From Tropicimonas sp. IMCC6043 (lineage in GTDB: Bacteria > Pseudomonadota > Alphaproteobacteria > Rhodobacterales > Rhodobacteraceae), in NCBI RefSeq assembly GCF_004146235.1, contig NZ_SELO01000003.1, positions 248,001 to 312,000 on the forward strand: 64,000 bases of DNA. The letters run 5' to 3'. The notes beneath the pieces are model-generated. The model saw only the letters and a program-made list of their open reading frames with translations, was not told the origin of the DNA and did no database searches. This document shows, piece after piece, positions 1 to 8,653 of the stretch. The position numbers were made by a program, and so were the translations under genes. Within the stretch, counting starts at the first letter, position 1. Every line of letters begins with the position of its first letter.

Positions 1-75
1 GATTTTCGCGTCGGAAACCCAGATATTCGGAGAGCAAACGAAAAGTAAGAACGCACAAAAAAGTAAGTGTAGAAA

Positions 76-480
76 ATGCTGCAAAACGCCTCCGGGCTGA
101 AACCGGAAAGACTCTCGGATCGCCTGGCCCGCGGCGATCTGCTGTCCGTCAACTGCCCCTCGCGGGTTGTTCTCAAGCACCTGACCAGCCGATGGGGCGT
201 GCTGGTTCTTATCGCCCTCGAAGGCGAGACGCTCCGGTTCAGCGCCCTGCGGCGGAAGGTGGGTGGAGTCAGCGAACGCATGCTCGCGCAGACGCTCCAC
301 GACCTGGAACATGACGGGTTCGTAAGGCGCGTCGCCTTCGACGTCGTTCCGCCGCATGTCGAATACAGCCTGACGCCCCTGGGCATCGAAGCGGCCGAGA
401 AAGTGCGCGCGCTGGCGGATTGGGTTGAGATCAACTTGCCGCGCGTGGCCCGGGTCTGGGACGAGCGAAAGACTGGTTGA
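76..480 (+). CDS. HxlR-family winged-helix transcriptional regulator
   Basis: The 134-residue product matches the HxlR/MarR-like winged-helix family in size and layout. A Cys in the N-terminal NCPSR segment is followed by the typical LTSRWGVLVLIAL helix, the RFSALRRKVGGVSERML recognition helix region and the wing VEYSLTPLG. HxlR proteins are cytoplasmic DNA-binding proteins that often sense aldehydes, thiols or redox state through that Cys. The gene lies 275 bp upstream of and codirectional with the ABC/CoA-transferase operon, so it may regulate it; that link is inferred. Nothing upstream of it is visible except 75 bp of AT-richer DNA that probably holds its promoter. Confidence 0.88.
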   Translation: MLQNASGLKPERLSDRLARGDLLSVNCPSRVVLKHLTSRWGVLVLIALEGETLRFSALRRKVGGVSERMLAQTLHDLEHDGFVRRVAFDVVPPHVEYSLTPLGIEAAEKVRALADWVEINLPRVARVWDERKTG

Positions 481-664
481 CGAAGTGCCGGCCTGGTCCC
501 GCCGCGACGGAATCCGGAAAGCGGGTCCAGCGAAATGCCGGAAACGGTTTCGCAAGGCGGCAGCGGCGCGGTCGCTCGACAGATGGCGAAAGCGTGTCAT
601 ATCTTGTCTGAGTGACCAACGACGCGAAGACCGGTCGGCGGAACGGCGGGCCGATAGCGGTCAC

Positions 665-697
665 GGGCTCCCCCGGGCAATCCGGGCAGAGGAGCCC
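665..697 (+). promoter_or_regulatory. Two-tier hairpin in the leader of the ABC operon
   Basis: Arms GGGCTCC (665-671) and GGAGCCC (691-697) enclose a second inverted repeat CCCGG/CCGGG (672-676 and 682-686). An A-rich stretch follows and the ATG of the binding-protein gene is about 59 bp away. No T-run follows on the plus strand, so this is not a standard intrinsic terminator. It may be a structured 5' leader or attenuator. Function is inferred. Confidence 0.35.
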
Positions 698-755
698 CAC
701 GAAAAAAGGACCTGTCGGCCCGCTCGGGCCGGCGCAACCGGCTGAAAGGATCAGG

Positions 756-1772
756 ATGCAATCGATCTCCCGGCGCAACATGCTGCGCCATTCTTTGAAA
801 CTCGGTGCAGGTTTGACTGCATTCGCGGCGCTGCGTCCGGGTGCGGCTTGGGCCGCCGACAGCGTCGCCTTGCAGCTTGGCTGGCTGAAAAGCGTTCAAT
901 ATGCCGGGAGTTTCATCGCCGAGGAGCGCGGGTATTACGCGGATGAGGGCCTTGAGGTCAGTTTGCTGCCGGGTGGGCCCAACGCGCCGGTCGACCCGGT
1001 CGTGATCTCGGGCCAGGCGCTCGTCGGCGTGTCGGCGACGGATTACGCTGCGCGCGCCCATCTCAACGGCGCAGGCTACCGGATCCTCGGCGCCAAGAAC
1101 CAGCGGCACGCCTTCTGCATAACCTCGCGCGCCGACAACCCGGTGCGAACGCCGAAGGACCTCGAAAACGGGCCGCGCCTGGGGCTCGCGACCATCAACC
1201 AGCCGCTGATCGACGCGATCGCCCGGCTCAATGGTCTCGACGCCTCCAAGATCAATGTCGTGACGACCCAGGGGAACCCGGCCCCACTCGCCAATGGCGA
1301 GGTCGACTGCTTCCTCACCCTGTTCACCACCGGACCGATCGCCCTCGAGCTTCAGGGCATCGAGACCTACAGTTTCCTGCTCTCGGATTACGGCTACAAC
1401 ATCTTCTCCGGCATCTACATCGCCACCGAGGACACGCTCGCGGCGCGTGGTGATCTGGTCCGGCGGCTGCTCCGGGCCGAAATTCGCGGCTGGCAGGATT
1501 TCGTCGAGGATATCGACTACGCCACCCAGCTCACGGTCGAGAAATACGCCGTGGACCAGGGGCTGGACCCGGCGCAACAGCGCCTTCAGGCGCAGGCCCA
1601 GCTCGACCTTCTGGTGACCCCGGAGACCGAGGCGAACGGCCTGTTCTGGATGTCGGACGAAAAGATCGACGCGAATCTGGCGACGATGGACATCCTCGGC
1701 ATCGAGGTGGATCGCAGCCTGTTCTCGAGGTCGATCCTGGAGGACATCTACCAGGGCCGGGCGCGCATCTAG
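756..1772 (+). CDS. ABC transporter substrate-binding protein, NMT1/THI5-like
   Basis: The 338-residue periplasmic binding protein has a twin-arginine-like leader (SRRNML, then a hydrophobic stretch ending near AAWAAD at about residue 34). The body opens with VALQLGWLKSVQYAGSFIAEERG, the hallmark of the NMT1/THI5/SsuA class, which binds pyrimidines, sulfonates, nitrate or aromatic acids. The ATG at 756 was chosen because AAAGGATCAGG sits just before it; longer in-frame starts lack a signal peptide. The stop overlaps the next gene's GTG by one base, which indicates translational coupling. The ligand is not readable from sequence, but the neighbouring CoA-transferase suggests a carboxylic acid. 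I see no TPP riboswitch upstream. Confidence 0.88.
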   Translation: MQSISRRNMLRHSLKLGAGLTAFAALRPGAAWAADSVALQLGWLKSVQYAGSFIAEERGYYADEGLEVSLLPGGPNAPVDPVVISGQALVGVSATDYAARAHLNGAGYRILGAKNQRHAFCITSRADNPVRTPKDLENGPRLGLATINQPLIDAIARLNGLDASKINVVTTQGNPAPLANGEVDCFLTLFTTGPIALELQGIETYSFLLSDYGYNIFSGIYIATEDTLAARGDLVRRLLRAEIRGWQDFVEDIDYATQLTVEKYAVDQGLDPAQQRLQAQAQLDLLVTPETEANGLFWMSDEKIDANLATMDILGIEVDRSLFSRSILEDIYQGRARI

Positions 1773-2599
1773 TGCTCGACCGCCGCGCGACATCGGCGCC
1801 GGGATCGGCCATGGCCGCGCAGCCTGACGCAGGAATCCTGCTCGACGGCGTGTCCAAGACCTTCGGCCTGCGCGGGGCATCGGTGACCGCCCTGGAGAAG
1901 ATCTCCTTTGCGACGCGGCGCGGGTCCTTCACCGCGGTGATCGGCCCGTCGGGCTGCGGTAAATCCACGATGCTCCGCATGCTTGCCGATCTCGAGGCAC
2001 CGACGGCGGGCCGGCTCTTCGCCAACGGCCGGACACCGTCCGACCTGCGCCGCGACGGCAAGCTGGGGATCGTGTTCCAGGAGCCGGCTCTGCTGCCCTG
2101 GCTGACGGTGCGCGCCAATATCGACCTCGCCCTGCGGGTGACCGGAACGCGGCCGGACGGGGCGGACACCGACGCGCTCATTGATCTGGTCGGTCTCGAC
2201 GGGTTTCAGGATGCCCGCCCGGCGGAGCTCTCCGGAGGCATGCGCCAGCGGGTCGCCGTCGCGCGAGCGTTGGTCACCGCGCCGGAGGTGCTGCTCCTCG
2301 ACGAACCTTTCGGCGCGCTCGACGAGTTGACGCGACGCCGCCTGAACCACGAATTGCTGCGCATCTGGGCGGCACAGGCCACGACGACAATGCTGGTCAC
2401 CCATTCGATCGAGGAGGCGGCGTTCCTGTCCGACACGGTTATCGTGATGAGCCCGCGCCCGGGCCGGATCCTGGCCGAGGTCGAGGTGCCCTTCGGACGT
2501 CCCCGCGATGCCGGCCTGCTGCGCGAGGCGGCCTTCCACCGGTTTGCCGACACGCTCTCCGAAATCCTCGCCGCCGGAGAGGCCGATGCACGCGGATGA
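1772..2599 (+). CDS. ABC transporter ATP-binding protein (nitrate/sulfonate/THI type)
   Basis: The 275-residue ATPase has a Walker A GPSGCGKST near residues 58-66, Q-loop VFQEPALLPWL, signature LSGGMRQR, Walker B VLLLDEPFGALD and the H-loop THSIEEA. This is the SsuB/TauB class that powers NMT1-like importers. The GTG at 1772 overlaps the preceding stop by one base; an internal ATG at 1811 is an alternative that would remove 13 residues. The 3' end overlaps the permease start by 14 bp, so all three transporter parts are translationally linked. Confidence 0.92.
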   Translation: MLDRRATSAPGSAMAAQPDAGILLDGVSKTFGLRGASVTALEKISFATRRGSFTAVIGPSGCGKSTMLRMLADLEAPTAGRLFANGRTPSDLRRDGKLGIVFQEPALLPWLTVRANIDLALRVTGTRPDGADTDALIDLVGLDGFQDARPAELSGGMRQRVAVARALVTAPEVLLLDEPFGALDELTRRRLNHELLRIWAAQATTTMLVTHSIEEAAFLSDTVIVMSPRPGRILAEVEVPFGRPRDAGLLREAAFHRFADTLSEILAAGEADARG

Positions 2600-4220
2600 C
2601 GCGGCCCTGCCGACCGCCGCCCGCGGGGCGGCGCGTTTCGGCGGGCTGCCGGGCGGGGCCGAGACCGCGCTTCTGCTCGTGGCGCTCGTCCTTGCCTGGG
2701 AGGCGCTGGCGCGCATGGTTCTTGCCAATGCCTTCGCGCTGGCCGCCCCATCCCAGATCGCTCTCCAGCTTGCGGAAAGCTGGGATCTCTACGCGCGAAA
2801 TCTCGGCGCCACGCTCTGGACCGCCGTGCAGGGATTCGTCATCGGCAATCTCATCGCAATCCTCGCCGCGGCGCTGATCGTGACGATCCCCGCCCTCGAA
2901 CGCCCTGTCTTCAGTGCAGCGCTGGCGATCTACGCGCTACCCATCATAGCACTGGCGCCGATCCTGATGGTCCTGCTCGACCGGGACGCGGCAATGGTTG
3001 CGCTGAGCGCGCTGGCGGTGATCTTCACCACCCTCGTCGCGGCGGCTCTCGGGCTGCGGTCGGCCGACCCCGCGGCGCTCGACATGGTGCATGTGCTCGG
3101 CGGATCGACATGGCAGAAACTCGTCCGCGTCCGCGTCCCGGCCGCGCTCCCGAGCCTTTTCGCTGGCCTGCGCATCGCCGCGCCGGCGGCGGTTCTGGGC
3201 GCGACCGTCGGCGAGTTCATGGGCGCGGAACGCGGCCTCGGCGTTCTGATCACCAATGCGCTGGCGGATCTCGAGACGACCCGCGTCTGGACGGTCGCGG
3301 CGCTGGCGACGGCGCTTTCGACCGGCGGGTATCTGCTGATCGGATGGGTCGGCAGGCGCCTGACGCCCTGGGCAGGCGAGATGGAGATCGTCCAGGCGGC
3401 GGAGCGCGGTGGCGGCGCCCGACGCTCCGGCGGCCAGGGACAGCGTCTCGCGCGGCTGGCCGGAACGATCGGCGTCAATCTCCTTGTTGTCTTCGGCGGA
3501 TGGGCGCTCTTCATCCATCTGGCCGGGCTGAACGCGTTCTTTGCCAAGGGTCCGGTCGATGTCTGGCAATTCCTGTTCGCCGTCCCCGATGCCGCGTCGA
3601 ATCGACAGAGCGTTTTCGGCGGGCTGCCGACGACGATCGGCAACGCGCTGCTCGGATTCCTTGCCGGGATGACCGGCGGGGTTCTCGTTGCCATCCTCTT
3701 CGTGCTGCGGCCATCGGTGGAACGCGCCGCGATGCCGGTCGCCATCGCCCTCCGCTCGATCCCGATCCTCGCCACGACGCCGCTGGTGATCCTTCTCTTC
3801 GGGCGCACCCTCGCGGCGACCACGATGATCGTCGCGATCCTCTCGTTCTTTCCCACGCTCATCAACCTTGTGGTCGCCATGCGGTTGACCCGGCGCTCGA
3901 TCACCGATCTGCTGCGGGTGTTGAACGCGGATCGCTGGACGATCCTGTGGCGCGCCGAGCTTCCAACGGCGCTTCCTGCCCTGATGGCCTCGGCGCGAAT
4001 TGCGGTGCCGACCTCGATTCTCGGCGCGGTGATCGTGGAATGGCTGATCACCGGCGTCGGCATGGGAAATGCCATCCTGTCGGGCGTGTACCACGCCGAA
4101 TACGCCATCTTGTGGTCTGTGGCGGTTGTGCTGACCCTCCTGTCAATGGCGGCCTACGGGCTGATTTCGCTGGCAGAGCGCGCCGTCTTGCGGCGGTTCG
4201 CTCCCGAGCATCTGCAATGA
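2586..4220 (+). CDS. ABC transporter permease, two permease domains fused
   Basis: The 544-residue inner-membrane protein is about twice the length of a usual SsuC/TauC permease because it carries two BPD_transp_1 domains in tandem. The first half ends with an EAA-like loop and EFMGAERGLGVLITNA; the second ends with EWLITGVGMGNAILSG. A charged linker (GGGARRSGGQGQR region, about residues 275-285) joins them. One polypeptide can therefore supply both membrane halves of the importer, which explains why no second permease gene is present. The ATG at 2586 has GGAGAGG upstream inside the ATPase gene. The stop overlaps the next ATG (ATGA). Confidence 0.92.
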   Translation: MHADDAALPTAARGAARFGGLPGGAETALLLVALVLAWEALARMVLANAFALAAPSQIALQLAESWDLYARNLGATLWTAVQGFVIGNLIAILAAALIVTIPALERPVFSAALAIYALPIIALAPILMVLLDRDAAMVALSALAVIFTTLVAAALGLRSADPAALDMVHVLGGSTWQKLVRVRVPAALPSLFAGLRIAAPAAVLGATVGEFMGAERGLGVLITNALADLETTRVWTVAALATALSTGGYLLIGWVGRRLTPWAGEMEIVQAAERGGGARRSGGQGQRLARLAGTIGVNLLVVFGGWALFIHLAGLNAFFAKGPVDVWQFLFAVPDAASNRQSVFGGLPTTIGNALLGFLAGMTGGVLVAILFVLRPSVERAAMPVAIALRSIPILATTPLVILLFGRTLAATTMIVAILSFFPTLINLVVAMRLTRRSITDLLRVLNADRWTILWRAELPTALPALMASARIAVPTSILGAVIVEWLITGVGMGNAILSGVYHAEYAILWSVAVVLTLLSMAAYGLISLAERAVLRRFAPEHLQ

Positions 4221-5683
4221 CAACAGAAGCCGACCCCGGACTTTCACCGGCGTTTCCGCAGCGCGCACTCGATATGGCCGCAAAAGGCGGCCTCGCATTC
4301 ATGGGCGAGGCACCCAACATCACCGGCCGCGACCCGGTCATGCGGTTTCCGCGACCGCTCGGAGAGGCGGCTGCAACGGCGATCGCTCTCTGCGGCGACG
4401 CCGCAGCGGAGATCTGGCGCCGACGCACCGGCCAGAGCCAATCTGTCCGCGTCGACGTGCGCGCGGCGGCTGCGTCGCTCGCCGGCTACGCCTATCTGCG
4501 CCTCACACCCGGCGAGGGCGCACGCGCCGAGGATTGGGAGGCCGAGCCCGGCGGCTGGCGCGCCTGGGGCGCGAGGTCGGTTCTGCGCGGCGAGAATGCG
4601 AGCAACCCCGCCGTCGGGATCTATCGTTGCGCCGATGGCCGGTGGATCCACCTCCACGGAGGCCTGCCGCATCTCGCCGAGCGCCTCCTCGAGGTTCTGG
4701 ACACCGATCCGGCCGGGATCGCCACGGCGGTCGGCAGGTGGCACTCGGACGATCTGGAGGAGACGCTGGCAGAGGCGGAGACCTGCGGCGCGATCGTGCG
4801 AACCGCCGCGGAATGGCGCGACCACCCGGTGGCACAGTCGCTTCGGGACCGGCCGGTGGTCGAACTGCATCGGATAGGCGAGGCGCTGCCGGTTCCCCTG
4901 CCCGCCGGTGGCGCGCCGCTCTCGGGTCTGAAGGTGCTGGACCTGAGCTCCGCGCTCGCGGGGCCGACATGTGCAAGGACGCTCGCGGAGCACGGCGCGG
5001 AGGTGCTGCATGTCGCCGCTGCCGGGCGACGCGACCGGCAGCCCTTTCTCGCCGATACCGGCCATGGGAAGCGCAGCACCGCGCTCGATCTCAAGACCGA
5101 CCGGGGGCGGGAAAAACTCGTGGAGTTGCTGCGCGACGCCGACGTTATCTGCCAGAGCTACCGGACCGGGGCACTCGACCGTCTCGGGTTCGGCGCGAAC
5201 CAGGTCGCCGCCCTGCGCCCCGGCATCATCTACCTGTCCATCAATTGCTACGGCCACGACACCGCCTGGTCCGGGCGCAGGGGATGGGAGGGCCTGGCCC
5301 AGGCCGCCACGGGCGTCACGGTGCCGGGCACAGACGGACGCCCGCCGCGCCTCGCGCCCTGTTCCTGTTGCGACTACCTCACCGGCTATTTGGCGGCACG
5401 CGGGGTCATGGAGGCGCTGCTGCGCCGCAGCCGGGAGGGCGGGAGCTGGCATGTGCGCGCGTCGCTCTGTCAGACCGGCATGTGGCTCACAAGGCTTGGC
5501 ACGGTCCCGGAGCACATGGCGCCGGCCGAACCCGACCTCTTCGAGGACCTGCTGGTGGAAAGCCGGACGCCGTTCGGAAGGCTCCGACACCTGCCGCCCG
5601 TCACGGACATGGACATCACGCCGCCGCGCCGGCGCCGTCCGCCGCCGCTGCCCGGCGCCGATCCTCCGGCCTGGACAGAGTGA
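4217..5683 (+). CDS. CaiB/BaiF family (class III) CoA-transferase
   Basis: The 488-residue product has family III CoA-transferase features: LKVLDLSSALAGPTCARTLAEHGAEVLHV, a KRSTALDLKTDRGR segment and a DVICQSYRTGALDRLGFG segment. These enzymes move CoA between carboxylic acids in the cytoplasm. The region that normally holds the catalytic Asp (YDxxAQA) reads GWEGLAQAATG, with Glu in the Asp position. Similar W-E forms may exist in related two-part members, so activity is uncertain. The N-terminal 200 residues form an extra half typical of long members. The start codon lies inside the permease stop (ATGA), so the enzyme is coupled to the importer and probably activates the imported acid. Confidence 0.85.
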   Translation: MTTEADPGLSPAFPQRALDMAAKGGLAFMGEAPNITGRDPVMRFPRPLGEAAATAIALCGDAAAEIWRRRTGQSQSVRVDVRAAAASLAGYAYLRLTPGEGARAEDWEAEPGGWRAWGARSVLRGENASNPAVGIYRCADGRWIHLHGGLPHLAERLLEVLDTDPAGIATAVGRWHSDDLEETLAEAETCGAIVRTAAEWRDHPVAQSLRDRPVVELHRIGEALPVPLPAGGAPLSGLKVLDLSSALAGPTCARTLAEHGAEVLHVAAAGRRDRQPFLADTGHGKRSTALDLKTDRGREKLVELLRDADVICQSYRTGALDRLGFGANQVAALRPGIIYLSINCYGHDTAWSGRRGWEGLAQAATGVTVPGTDGRPPRLAPCSCCDYLTGYLAARGVMEALLRRSREGGSWHVRASLCQTGMWLTRLGTVPEHMAPAEPDLFEDLLVESRTPFGRLRHLPPVTDMDITPPRRRRPPPLPGADPPAWTE

Positions 5684-5698
5684 CCTGCGACGCCCCCC

Positions 5699-5723
5699 GG
5701 TGCGCGTGATCGGGTCGCGCACC
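5699..5723. terminator. Hairpin between convergent genes
   Basis: GGTGCGCG (5699-5706) and CGCGCACC (5716-5723) form a perfect 8-bp stem with a 9-nt loop. It lies between the stop at 5683 and the convergent stop at 5732, a position that suits a bidirectional terminator. No clear T-run is present. Confidence 0.45.
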
Positions 5724-5731
5724 CTCCACCG

Positions 5732-6391
5732 TCATCCCTCAGCCCACATCCTGAAGAGGTTGCTCTTTGCCTTCAGCAGGCGGTCGAAGGCGGGTGTCTT
5801 GCCCTGCGCATCGAAGATCGACCGCGCGGCGAGGTCGAGATCGTGAAGCACCTCGCGCCGGTCCGCCTCGCGCACCCAGCTTGTCACCCAACCCACGACG
5901 GCGAGACGGGTGCCGCGTGTTACCGGCTCCACCCGATGCAGGGCGCTCGTCGGATAGAGGATCATGTCGCCCGGTTCGAGCCGGAAGACCCGGTCCTCAA
6001 GCGGATCTTCCAGCACAAGCCCGCCGCCGTCATAGCTGTCGGCAGCGCTCAGGAAGAGCGTGAAGGAGAGGTCGGTCCGGCTACCCTGCATGATCGGATC
6101 GTCGACATGGGTACCGTATTCCATCCCCGGTCCATAGCGCGAGATCAGCATGCGGGCGAACTTCCGGGGGCGCGCGACGCTGACGAAGAGTGCGTTGGCG
6201 TTCAACGCTTTGCGCAGCGTGGCAAAGATCGCGTCCCGCCCCGGCGTTGCGGCCGCCTGCTCGTTGCTCTTCACGCCTCGGGCGTATCGGCCCGCGCTGT
6301 GGCGCCCGTCCTCGAACTCAAGAGCCTCGATCGCCTGCCGCATCGCCGAGACTTCGTGCGCGTCAACGACGCCGCCGATCACGTGCGCCAT
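5732..6391 (-). CDS. PKHD-type Fe(II)/2-oxoglutarate hydroxylase (PiuC/YbiX-like)
   Basis: The 219-residue protein has the Fe2OG oxygenase double-stranded beta-helix core. Iron ligands are H95 and D97 in YGTHVDDPIM and H152 in SALHRVEPV; R162 (TRGTR) is placed to bind 2-oxoglutarate. Length and motif spacing match the PiuC/YbiX family, which is often found next to iron-uptake genes and iron-regulated; its substrate is not established. The ATG at 6391 (MAHVIGGVV) fits the family start, while the longer frame adds an Arg/Trp-rich lead without homology. It is 4 bp downstream of the broken Tat-signal gene and codirectional, probably in one transcript. Confidence 0.88.
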   Translation of the reverse strand: MAHVIGGVVDAHEVSAMRQAIEALEFEDGRHSAGRYARGVKSNEQAAATPGRDAIFATLRKALNANALFVSVARPRKFARMLISRYGPGMEYGTHVDDPIMQGSRTDLSFTLFLSAADSYDGGGLVLEDPLEDRVFRLEPGDMILYPTSALHRVEPVTRGTRLAVVGWVTSWVREADRREVLHDLDLAARSIFDAQGKTPAFDRLLKAKSNLFRMWAEG

Positions 6392-6395
6392 CGGA

Positions 6396-7268
6396 TCAGC
6401 GCAGCCTGAGCGCCGCCAGTTCCATGCGCGCCGCCGCGCCATAGATCAGGCTGGCGTCCGGAGTGGCAATACCCTCCCCCGAAAGACCGCCGAAGGCCGG
6501 CGCCGCATCCTCCAGGCTTGCCTGCATCATGGCCACGACTTCGGCCAGATTTGCGTCACCGGCACCGGAAAGCGCCTCCAGCTCGGCCCCGACCGCCTGA
6601 TAGAAGCCAAGCGCCTCGAGATACTCGGTCCGGTCGGTCACGGCGCCGTCTGCGACGGCCTCGGCATAGGCTCCGCCCGCCTGGCGCAGCACCGGAGGCA
6701 GCGCTTCGAGCCGGTCCGCGGCGTCCTCCCCTGCCAGAGCGGTCGCGAGCCGATCCTGAACGCCGGCAAATCCCTCGGTCCCCTGTGCATCCTCCAGAGC
6801 CTCGATCGCCTCGTAGAGCTACTCCGCCAGCGCTCCGTCTAGACCATGCTCTGCGGCTTCGGCCGCCTCCTCGACAAGCGCGCCCGCTTCGGGATATCCC
6901 GCCGCGCGGAGCGCCTCGGCCGCGCGCAGCAAGCCGCCGATCACGACAAGGGTGCCGCTGCGGTCTGACGCCTCAGCCGTCGCATCTCCCCCCTCGGACT
7001 CGCCCTCCGCACTGACGGCGCCTTCGCCGCCCTCACCGCTTTCGCTCTCCGCATCGCCCCCGCTTTCCGCCTCGCCTTCCGCCTCGACGGGTGCCTCGCT
7101 GCCTTCACCTTCGGCATCGACCTGATGCACCAGGCTCTTCGGCGTGATCCAGGTTGGCGTCATCGGGGCCGCACCGGAGGCCGCGCCGAGGACGGCGGCC
7201 GATGCCCCGAGGGCGAGAACCCGCCGCGCCTCGACGACACGCCGCGGCTTGATTCCGTCCGTGCTCAT
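6396..7268 (-). pseudogene. Tat-signal acidic low-complexity protein, interrupted by an in-frame amber codon
   Basis: Two stretches in the same minus-strand frame, 7268-6819 and 6818-6396, are separated only by a TAG at 6821-6819. Reading through gives about 290 residues and continues a helical, Ala/Glu-rich domain without a break (ALAE, stop, LYEAIEALED). The N-terminus has RRVVEARR and a hydrophobic stretch, consistent with a Tat signal. A Glu/Gly/Ser/Ala acidic tract spans roughly residues 55-95. I do not recognise the family. The C-terminal helical part directly precedes the PiuC-like hydroxylase, so both may act in metal handling. A single base change (for example GAG or CAG to TAG) explains the break. 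Sequencing error, recent loss or amber suppression are all possible. Confidence 0.7.
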
Positions 7269-7421
7269 GGTTCCGCCCCAAATATTCTGATAATTTACAT
7301 CAACAAAGCCGAGCCGGGCCACCGTGTCCGGGTGCCGGCGGGAAACCAAGCCCGCCTCGCCGCCTCGAAGCGTCTCACCTGCCTCTGCGAAAGCGAGCTC
7401 ACCCGGGCATCCCCGACGGGC

Positions 7422-8327
7422 CTATCCCCAGGGCCCGGACGGCGGCCGATTTCTCCTGGCTTGCCGAGGAGCTTCGCGTCCGGCCCCGGGCATGCCGGCC
7501 GACATCTGGCGCAAGGCCGCCACACGGTTGGCCGTCGACGGATGGGTCGCGAACAGGCTGTCGCGCGCATGGGCGTGCAGCGGGTTGATGATGAACATAT
7601 GCGCCGTGCCCGGATTGCGCTCCGCCACGTCATTGTCGATCCGGGACGCCGCCGACTGGATGCGCTCCAGTGCCGAGGCAAGCCAGAGCGGGTGGCCGCA
7701 GATCTCGGCCCCGGCCTTGTCTGCCGCGTATTCACGCGTCCGGCTGATGGCCATCTGCACAATACCCGCCGCCATCGGCGCCAGGAACATCAGCGCGAGC
7801 GTGCCCAGAAGGCCGGGCCCCTGGTCCCGCCGCCCCCCGAAGAACAGGGCGAAATTGGCCAGCATCGTGATCGCGCCGGCAAAGGTCGCGGTCACCGTCA
7901 TGATCGCAGTGTCGTGATTTCGGATATGGGCCAGCTCATGCGCGATCACCCCGGCCAGTTCCTCGCGCGACAGGCTGCGCACGAGGCCGGTCGTCACCGC
8001 CACGGCGGCGTTGTCGGGATTCCGGCCGGTGGCAAAGGCATTCGGCTGCGGTGTGTCGATCAGGTAGACCTGCGGCATCGGCAGGCCAGCGTTGTCCGCC
8101 AGGTCGGCCACCATGCGGACCAGCCCGACGGGGTCGTGACCACCGACCGGCTGCGCGTTGTGCATCCGGAGCACCATCTTGTCGGAATTCCACCACGCGA
8201 AGGCGTTCATCGCAGCTGCGGCCAGGAGGGCAAAAACCATGCCCCCGCTTCCGGCCAGCAGATAGCCGATCCCCATGAAGAGTGCCGTCATCGCCGCCAT
8301 CAGAATGGCTGTCTTCACATAGCCCAT
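7422..8327 (-). CDS. htpX: HtpX membrane zinc metalloprotease (M48B)
   Basis: The 301-residue inner-membrane peptidase has two N-terminal membrane segments, the zinc-binding [10 protein letters not shown] motif with H130, E131 and H134, a second pair of membrane segments, and the third ligand E199 in TREYAAD. Its length fits HtpX. HtpX degrades misfolded or damaged membrane proteins, acting with FtsH in heat or envelope stress. It is followed downstream by the Tat-signal gene after a 153-bp gap. Its upstream region (8328-8647) is shared with the divergent glutamate synthase-like gene. Confidence 0.95.
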   Translation of the reverse strand: MGYVKTAILMAAMTALFMGIGYLLAGSGGMVFALLAAAAMNAFAWWNSDKMVLRMHNAQPVGGHDPVGLVRMVADLADNAGLPMPQVYLIDTPQPNAFATGRNPDNAAVAVTTGLVRSLSREELAGVIAHELAHIRNHDTAIMTVTATFAGAITMLANFALFFGGRRDQGPGLLGTLALMFLAPMAAGIVQMAISRTREYAADKAGAEICGHPLWLASALERIQSAASRIDNDVAERNPGTAHMFIINPLHAHARDSLFATHPSTANRVAALRQMSAGMPGAGREAPRQARRNRPPSGPWG

Positions 8328-8647
8328 CGGTCACACTTTCCGGATCTGATCGTCGCGAAAGATATAGGCGCAGTTCTCCGTCGCACAATTGCTGCTTTCG
8401 GAGCGGGTCGCATTTGCACCCGGTCCAGATGAGCGCAGCCGCAACGAGTGCGACCGAGTGACCGAAGTTGCACGGCAAAGGAAACAAATCGGCCGCAGCG
8501 GCGTTGACCCTCGTTGAAACAGGACCGGGCAAATTCCGGTAGAGAGGTGAAAATGAACCGACGCGCCCGTTCGCGGCCCGGCGACATGCCGCGCCTTGGC
8601 ATACGCCGCATGCCCTCCCCTGCCCCTTTCACCAAAAATCCGGAGGC
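8328..8647. other. Divergent intergenic region without a confident gene
   Basis: This 320-bp region separates htpX (minus) and the FMN glutamate synthase-like gene (plus) and should hold both promoters. The only coding candidate is a 38-codon Arg-rich reading frame at 8553-8669 preceded by AGAGAGGTGAAA; it overlaps the next gene and is unsupported by any family. No strong hairpin was seen. Confidence 0.5.
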
Positions 8648-8653
8648 GTGCCC

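Noticed and set aside
481-755. TPP riboswitch before the THI5-like binding protein
   Set aside because: The conserved CUGAGA and the ACCUGAU-GGAUAAUGCC core are absent, although GGCTGAAAGG looked similar.
597-1880. 427-residue minus-strand reading frame
   Set aside because: Lies opposite the binding-protein gene, Arg-rich and lacking known motifs; a GC-rich shadow.
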